DNA of 10,421 bases from Sulfurimonas sp. (GTDB lineage: Bacteria; Campylobacterota; Campylobacteria; Campylobacterales; Sulfurimonadaceae), in the NCBI GenBank assembly GCA_015663215.1, contig DQSP01000060.1:1-10421 (forward strand), given 5' to 3'. The notes beneath the pieces are model-generated. The model saw only the letters and a list, made by a program, of their open reading frames with translations, was not told the DNA's origin and did no database searches. A program made the position numbers and the translations under genes. Positions 7,959-10,421 of this stretch are shown here, in pieces. Positions within the stretch are counted from its first letter, which is position 1; the number at the start of each line of letters is the position of its first letter.

Positions 7959-7961
7959 GGA
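7957..7961 (+). promoter_or_regulatory. Ribosome binding site supporting a TTG start
   Basis: AAGGA overlaps the mgtE stop codon (TAA 7956-7958) and lies 11 bases before TTG at 7973. A nearer TTG (7964) is followed at once by TAA. The next ATG in frame (8060) would remove the first membrane helix of the DUF21 domain, so TTG 7973 is the best start. Confidence 0.65.
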
Positions 7962-7972
7962 ATTTGTAAAAC

Positions 7973-9016
7973 TTGGATTTACTCATACTATTTTTCATCC
8001 TCTCTGTTGGGGTTTCATTTATCTGCTCTGTTTTAGAGTCAGTTCTACTCTCAATAAATATGTCATATGTAGCCGTTTTAGAAAAAGAGCGTCCTACTGT
8101 TGGAAAACTTCTTCGTATTCAAAAAGAAAATATCAACAAATCAATCGCAGGAATACTAATACTAAATACTATTGCAAACACTTTAGGTGCAGCAGCAGTT
8201 GGGGCACAAGCGGCTTTAGTTTTTGGTAATGATGCAGTTGTTATTGTCTCTATTGTCCTTACTTTTGCTATTTTATTTTTAAGTGAAATCATTCCAAAAA
8301 CTATCGGAGCGATGTACTGGAAAAGCCTAGCACCTCTTGCATCACAGTTTATTCGTATATTTATCTGGATAACCTATCCTATTATCCTTATGACTCTTTT
8401 TGTAACAAATAAGATAGGTAAAGGTGTAGAAGATGCGAACTCCCTAACAAAAGAAGAGCTACTCGAATCAATGCTTCAAAGTGAAGATGATGGAGTTATA
8501 GACGAAAAAGAGTCTGATGTCATTGAGAACATTTTAAACCTTGATAACATTAAAGTCAGTGAGGTTCTAACACCACGTTCAGTTGTCTTTGCACTTGATG
8601 AAAATGTGACAATTAAAGAGGTTATTGAAACTGAGGAAGCGATATTTAAATTTTCACGTATTCCTGTTTATAAAGACAGTATTGAAAATGTTACAGGTTT
8701 AGTTCTTACAAAGAAAATCTTTAAACAGGCACTTACAGATGACAGTGTAACACTCGAATCTATCAAAAAAAGAATGTTTTCCATAAATGAAAATATTCCT
8801 GTAAGTAAAGCACTTGACATGTTCATAGCCAAAAAAGATCATATGTTTTTAGTGATGGACAACTATGACCAAACTGATGGAATAATCACATTAGAAGATT
8901 GTGTTGAGACAATTTTGGGTGTTGAGATAATGGATGAGAGTGATACCACAGAAGATATGCGCGAATTAGCTAAACGAAAAATGAAATTAAAACGCAAAGC
9001 TAAAGAAAACACATAA
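7973..9016 (+). CDS. CNNM/CorB-type DUF21-CBS protein, probable Mg2+ transporter
   Basis: The 347-residue protein has an N-terminal DUF21 (CNNM) membrane domain (about 1-148) and a cytosolic CBS pair (about 190-320). DUF21 features include SVLES (19-23, matching the usual SGSET), NTIANTLGAAAVGAQA (65-80) and SEIIPKT (104-110), whose acidic residue lies at the ion site in CorB/CorC structures. A linker (EDDGVIDEKES) leads to VLTPRS (198-203), FSRIPVY (227-233) and DGIITLEDCVETILG (302-316), all standard CNNM-CBS motifs. It ends in a basic tail (RKMKLKRKAK) and lacks the C-terminal CorC_HlyC domain of the roughly 430-residue forms, so it is a short subtype, not a truncation. Homologues are Mg2+ exporters or Na+/Mg2+ exchangers; older annotations say hemolysin. 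Its position 14 bases after mgtE points to joint Mg2+ control. The 61-bp gap to the convergent gene holds no clear terminator. Confidence 0.88.
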   Translation: MDLLILFFILSVGVSFICSVLESVLLSINMSYVAVLEKERPTVGKLLRIQKENINKSIAGILILNTIANTLGAAAVGAQAALVFGNDAVVIVSIVLTFAILFLSEIIPKTIGAMYWKSLAPLASQFIRIFIWITYPIILMTLFVTNKIGKGVEDANSLTKEELLESMLQSEDDGVIDEKESDVIENILNLDNIKVSEVLTPRSVVFALDENVTIKEVIETEEAIFKFSRIPVYKDSIENVTGLVLTKKIFKQALTDDSVTLESIKKRMFSINENIPVSKALDMFIAKKDHMFLVMDNYDQTDGIITLEDCVETILGVEIMDESDTTEDMRELAKRKMKLKRKAKENT

Positions 9017-9077
9017 TCCCTATGGTAAATGAGGAGAAAGAAAATGTAAATAAATTGTGAATGGACTTAATCTCTAT

Positions 9078-10259
9078 CTACATTCCAGGTATTCGAGGAA
9101 TTTTTCCTAGTTTAGAGTTTCTACAGTAAGCGCCCCATCCACGTTTTAACCAGTGTCCTACCATAGGCATAGGCAACATAAAAGCTCGTTTAGCATCACG
9201 GTATACAAAAGCTGCACCATCTCCACTATCCATTACACAGATAATATTTATGTGCTTTGCATATCCTTTGAAATTTTCTCTACCATTTTCTCTTGCATTG
9301 ATGTTAAAAGCTACATTTTTTGCCATGAGCTCTGCCATATGTCCCTGTTTCGCTCCCCAATCTTGACCTACAAGTGCTGCCGCATCGCCGATGGCATAGA
9401 TATTTGTCATAGAACCATCAGCATTTAATACATTTGAATAATCATTAGTTTGTATAAATCCTGCCGCGTTTTGAGGAAGATCAGAGTTTATAATGAGCTC
9501 ATGTCCGTGTCCCGCAGGAATAAACATAGTAAAGTCAGACTCTAAGAGTATGTCATCTTCAAATGTTACACCCTCTTGTGTAAATCCAGTTATCTTTTTA
9601 CCAATTTGCTTTTTAATATCGAGTTTTTTAAAAAAAGTTTCCATCATTGTTAAAGCTTGAGGTCCCATTCTTGCCCCAGGTTTAGCCATAGGAGCAAAAA
9701 AAGTAAGTTCAAAGTTTTCTCTAATTCCTTTTTTCTTGAGCATATTGTGTACATTAAAAAGTAACTCAAACGCAGGACCACCACGAACAGCAGAGCTATC
9801 TTTAGGATTACTACCAAAGCCCATGGCGATTTTACCACTTCCTTTTTCAACTAAAGCATCAAGAGCATCACGGATTTTGAGAGAATCTTCTGGCTTACCA
9901 CAGATAGAGAGAGTGTTTTCTATACCCTTATGTTTCATCTTGGCTGCACCTAAACCAATGATAAGATAATCATAGTCATTGATAACACCTTGTGAAGAAA
10001 GTGTAACAGAGTTGTCTTCTTTGGAGATGTTAGTGACACTATCTACTATAAGCTTAAATCCATGTATATCTCTAAGTTGATGAAGGTCAACACAAACATC
10101 CTTAAACTCACTTGCATGAGTCGGCACCCATATAGAAGTAGGATAGATATAAAAGTAGTCGCGTTCACTCACTAAGGTCACATCATAGTTTAATTTTTTA
10201 AGATGTATGGCCCCGTCAAGTCCAGCAAAACCACCACCGAGTATTAATATTTTTTTCAT
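9078..10259 (-). CDS. SQR-like FAD-dependent oxidoreductase
   Basis: The 393-residue protein is a two-Rossmann flavoprotein related to sulfide:quinone oxidoreductase and flavocytochrome c sulfide dehydrogenase. It has the FAD fingerprint ILGGGFAG (6-13), the strand DYLIIGLGAA (97-106) and the second FAD motif NIYAIGDAA (286-294). There is no export signal. The C-terminal MVGHWLKRGWGAY stretch (366-378) could anchor it to the membrane as in SQR. Judged by eye against Acidithiobacillus SQR, C120 (in SIC) matches Cys128 and C341 (in CVMDSGDGAAF) matches Cys356. The central Cys160 position has no cysteine: the loop instead reads NPKDSSAVRGGPAFE (151-165). Other cysteines are C56 and C379. It may reduce quinone with a sulfur compound or another donor; canonical sulfide oxidation is doubtful. 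GAGGT (10268-10264) lies 4 bases before the ATG. It is transcribed towards the Mg2+ genes and is functionally separate from them. Confidence 0.8.
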   Translation of the reverse strand: MKKILILGGGFAGLDGAIHLKKLNYDVTLVSERDYFYIYPTSIWVPTHASEFKDVCVDLHQLRDIHGFKLIVDSVTNISKEDNSVTLSSQGVINDYDYLIIGLGAAKMKHKGIENTLSICGKPEDSLKIRDALDALVEKGSGKIAMGFGSNPKDSSAVRGGPAFELLFNVHNMLKKKGIRENFELTFFAPMAKPGARMGPQALTMMETFFKKLDIKKQIGKKITGFTQEGVTFEDDILLESDFTMFIPAGHGHELIINSDLPQNAAGFIQTNDYSNVLNADGSMTNIYAIGDAAALVGQDWGAKQGHMAELMAKNVAFNINARENGRENFKGYAKHINIICVMDSGDGAAFVYRDAKRAFMLPMPMVGHWLKRGWGAYCRNSKLGKIPRIPGM

Positions 10260-10278
10260 TTGTACCTCATTTGAGAAT

Positions 10279-10295
10279 ATTATATTTTAATTATA
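10279..10295 (-). promoter_or_regulatory. Tandem -10 elements for the flavoprotein gene
   Basis: Read on the - strand, two TATAAT boxes occur at 10295-10290 and 10284-10279, 11 bases apart, upstream of the GAGGT ribosome binding site. They predict starts near 10283 and 10272, giving leaders of about 24 and 13 bases. The AT-richness of the stretch lowers the weight of each match. A + strand TATAAT (10292-10297) overlaps the first, so the region could be divergent. Confidence 0.45.
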
Positions 10296-10303
10296 ATAAA
10301 TAT

Positions 10304-10411
10304 AACTTTAACCCAAACTATGCAAAAGAAATTTCTAAAGATTGCCTATGCTTGTGCTTAAGGGATGTTTAGTAAAAATTTTAAGCCACCTTACTGGTGG
10401 TTTTAATTTTT
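10304..10411 (+). ncRNA. Possible small RNA ending at the hairpin terminator
   Basis: A + strand TATAAT (10292-10297) would start transcription near 10304, and a terminator ends at 10411, giving a product of about 108 nt. No known RNA family is recognised. Two tiny frames inside (ATG 10320, 13 codons; ATG 10348, 21 codons) have no ribosome binding site. The -10 lacks the TG extension and the terminator may instead belong to a gene to the right on the - strand, so this is speculative. Confidence 0.2.
10375..10411 (+). terminator. Rho-independent terminator, possibly bidirectional
   Basis: The stem AAGCCACC (10383-10390) pairs with GGTGGTTT (10396-10403), with one G-T pair, around the loop TTACT. 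It is followed by the T-rich TTTTAATTTTT (10401-10411). Flanking A and T runs extend the pairing outward to 10375 and 10411 with two mismatches. The T-tract is better on the + strand. On the - strand the hairpin is followed by CTTAAAATTTTT, so it could also end a gene entering from the right and insulate the flavoprotein promoter. Confidence 0.7.
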
Positions 10412-10421
10412 AATGAATGTG

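Noticed and set aside
7959..7972. A search for an Mg2+ riboswitch or other structured leader before the Mg2+ genes.
   Set aside because: Only 16 and 14 bases separate these genes from their upstream neighbours, too little for any known Mg2+ riboswitch.
9022..9060. A 12-codon + strand frame in the convergent gap, and within it AGGAG followed by ATG-TAA (9044-9049).
   Set aside because: The good ribosome binding site precedes only an ATG-stop, and the 12-codon frame itself has no such site. It is too short to support without conservation.
10348..10413. A 21-codon + strand frame ending in the terminator.
   Set aside because: It reads through the terminator hairpin and has no ribosome binding site, so it is most likely chance.
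1..10421. Insertion sequences, tRNA or rRNA genes, CRISPR arrays, prophage or toxin-antitoxin genes.
   Set aside because: No transposase, spaced repeat array, tRNA-like fold or phage gene was seen on reading both strands; nearly all the window is accounted for by the nine genes.

Overview
The window looks like chromosome of a low-GC member of the Campylobacterota (Epsilonproteobacteria), most likely a sulfur-oxidising type such as Sulfurimonas or a relative. The reasons are the AT-rich composition, promoters with an extended -10 (TGCTATAAT) and no visible -35, the order enolase / short FtsB-like protein / AMIN-domain protein (recalled from Helicobacter and Campylobacter, where recA precedes eno), and a sulfide:quinone-oxidoreductase-like flavoprotein. 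The genus is inference; no rRNA or other marker gene is present.

Layout. Positions 1-53 are a short AT-rich leader. Eight genes then run on the + strand with very short gaps: enolase (54-1322); a small FtsB/DivIC-like membrane coiled-coil protein (1339-1617); a secreted AMIN-domain protein (1665-2306) with its own likely promoter; a periplasmic LolA-like protein (2320-3057); an outer-membrane beta-barrel protein overlapping it by one base (3057-4313); a 12-TM RND/MMPL exporter (4322-6613); an MgtE magnesium channel (6630-7958); and a CNNM/CorB-type DUF21-CBS protein starting at TTG (7973-9016). After a 61-bp convergent gap, one - strand gene (10259-9078) encodes an SQR-like FAD protein. The last 162 bases hold its promoter region and a strong hairpin terminator.

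How the genes fit together. Enolase and the FtsB-like gene are a conserved housekeeping pair. The LolA-like, beta-barrel and RND genes form a compact trans-envelope set (inner-membrane pump, periplasmic carrier, outer-membrane protein), with a possible peptidoglycan-associated AMIN protein just upstream. This looks like an export route for a lipid or another hydrophobic molecule whose substrate is unknown, and it is the best candidate here for an undescribed system. MgtE and the CNNM protein form a second unit for Mg2+ uptake and probably Mg2+ efflux; its promoter sits so close to the mgtE ATG that the mRNA is probably leaderless. The flavoprotein keeps two of the three SQR cysteines but lacks the central one, so its chemistry is uncertain.
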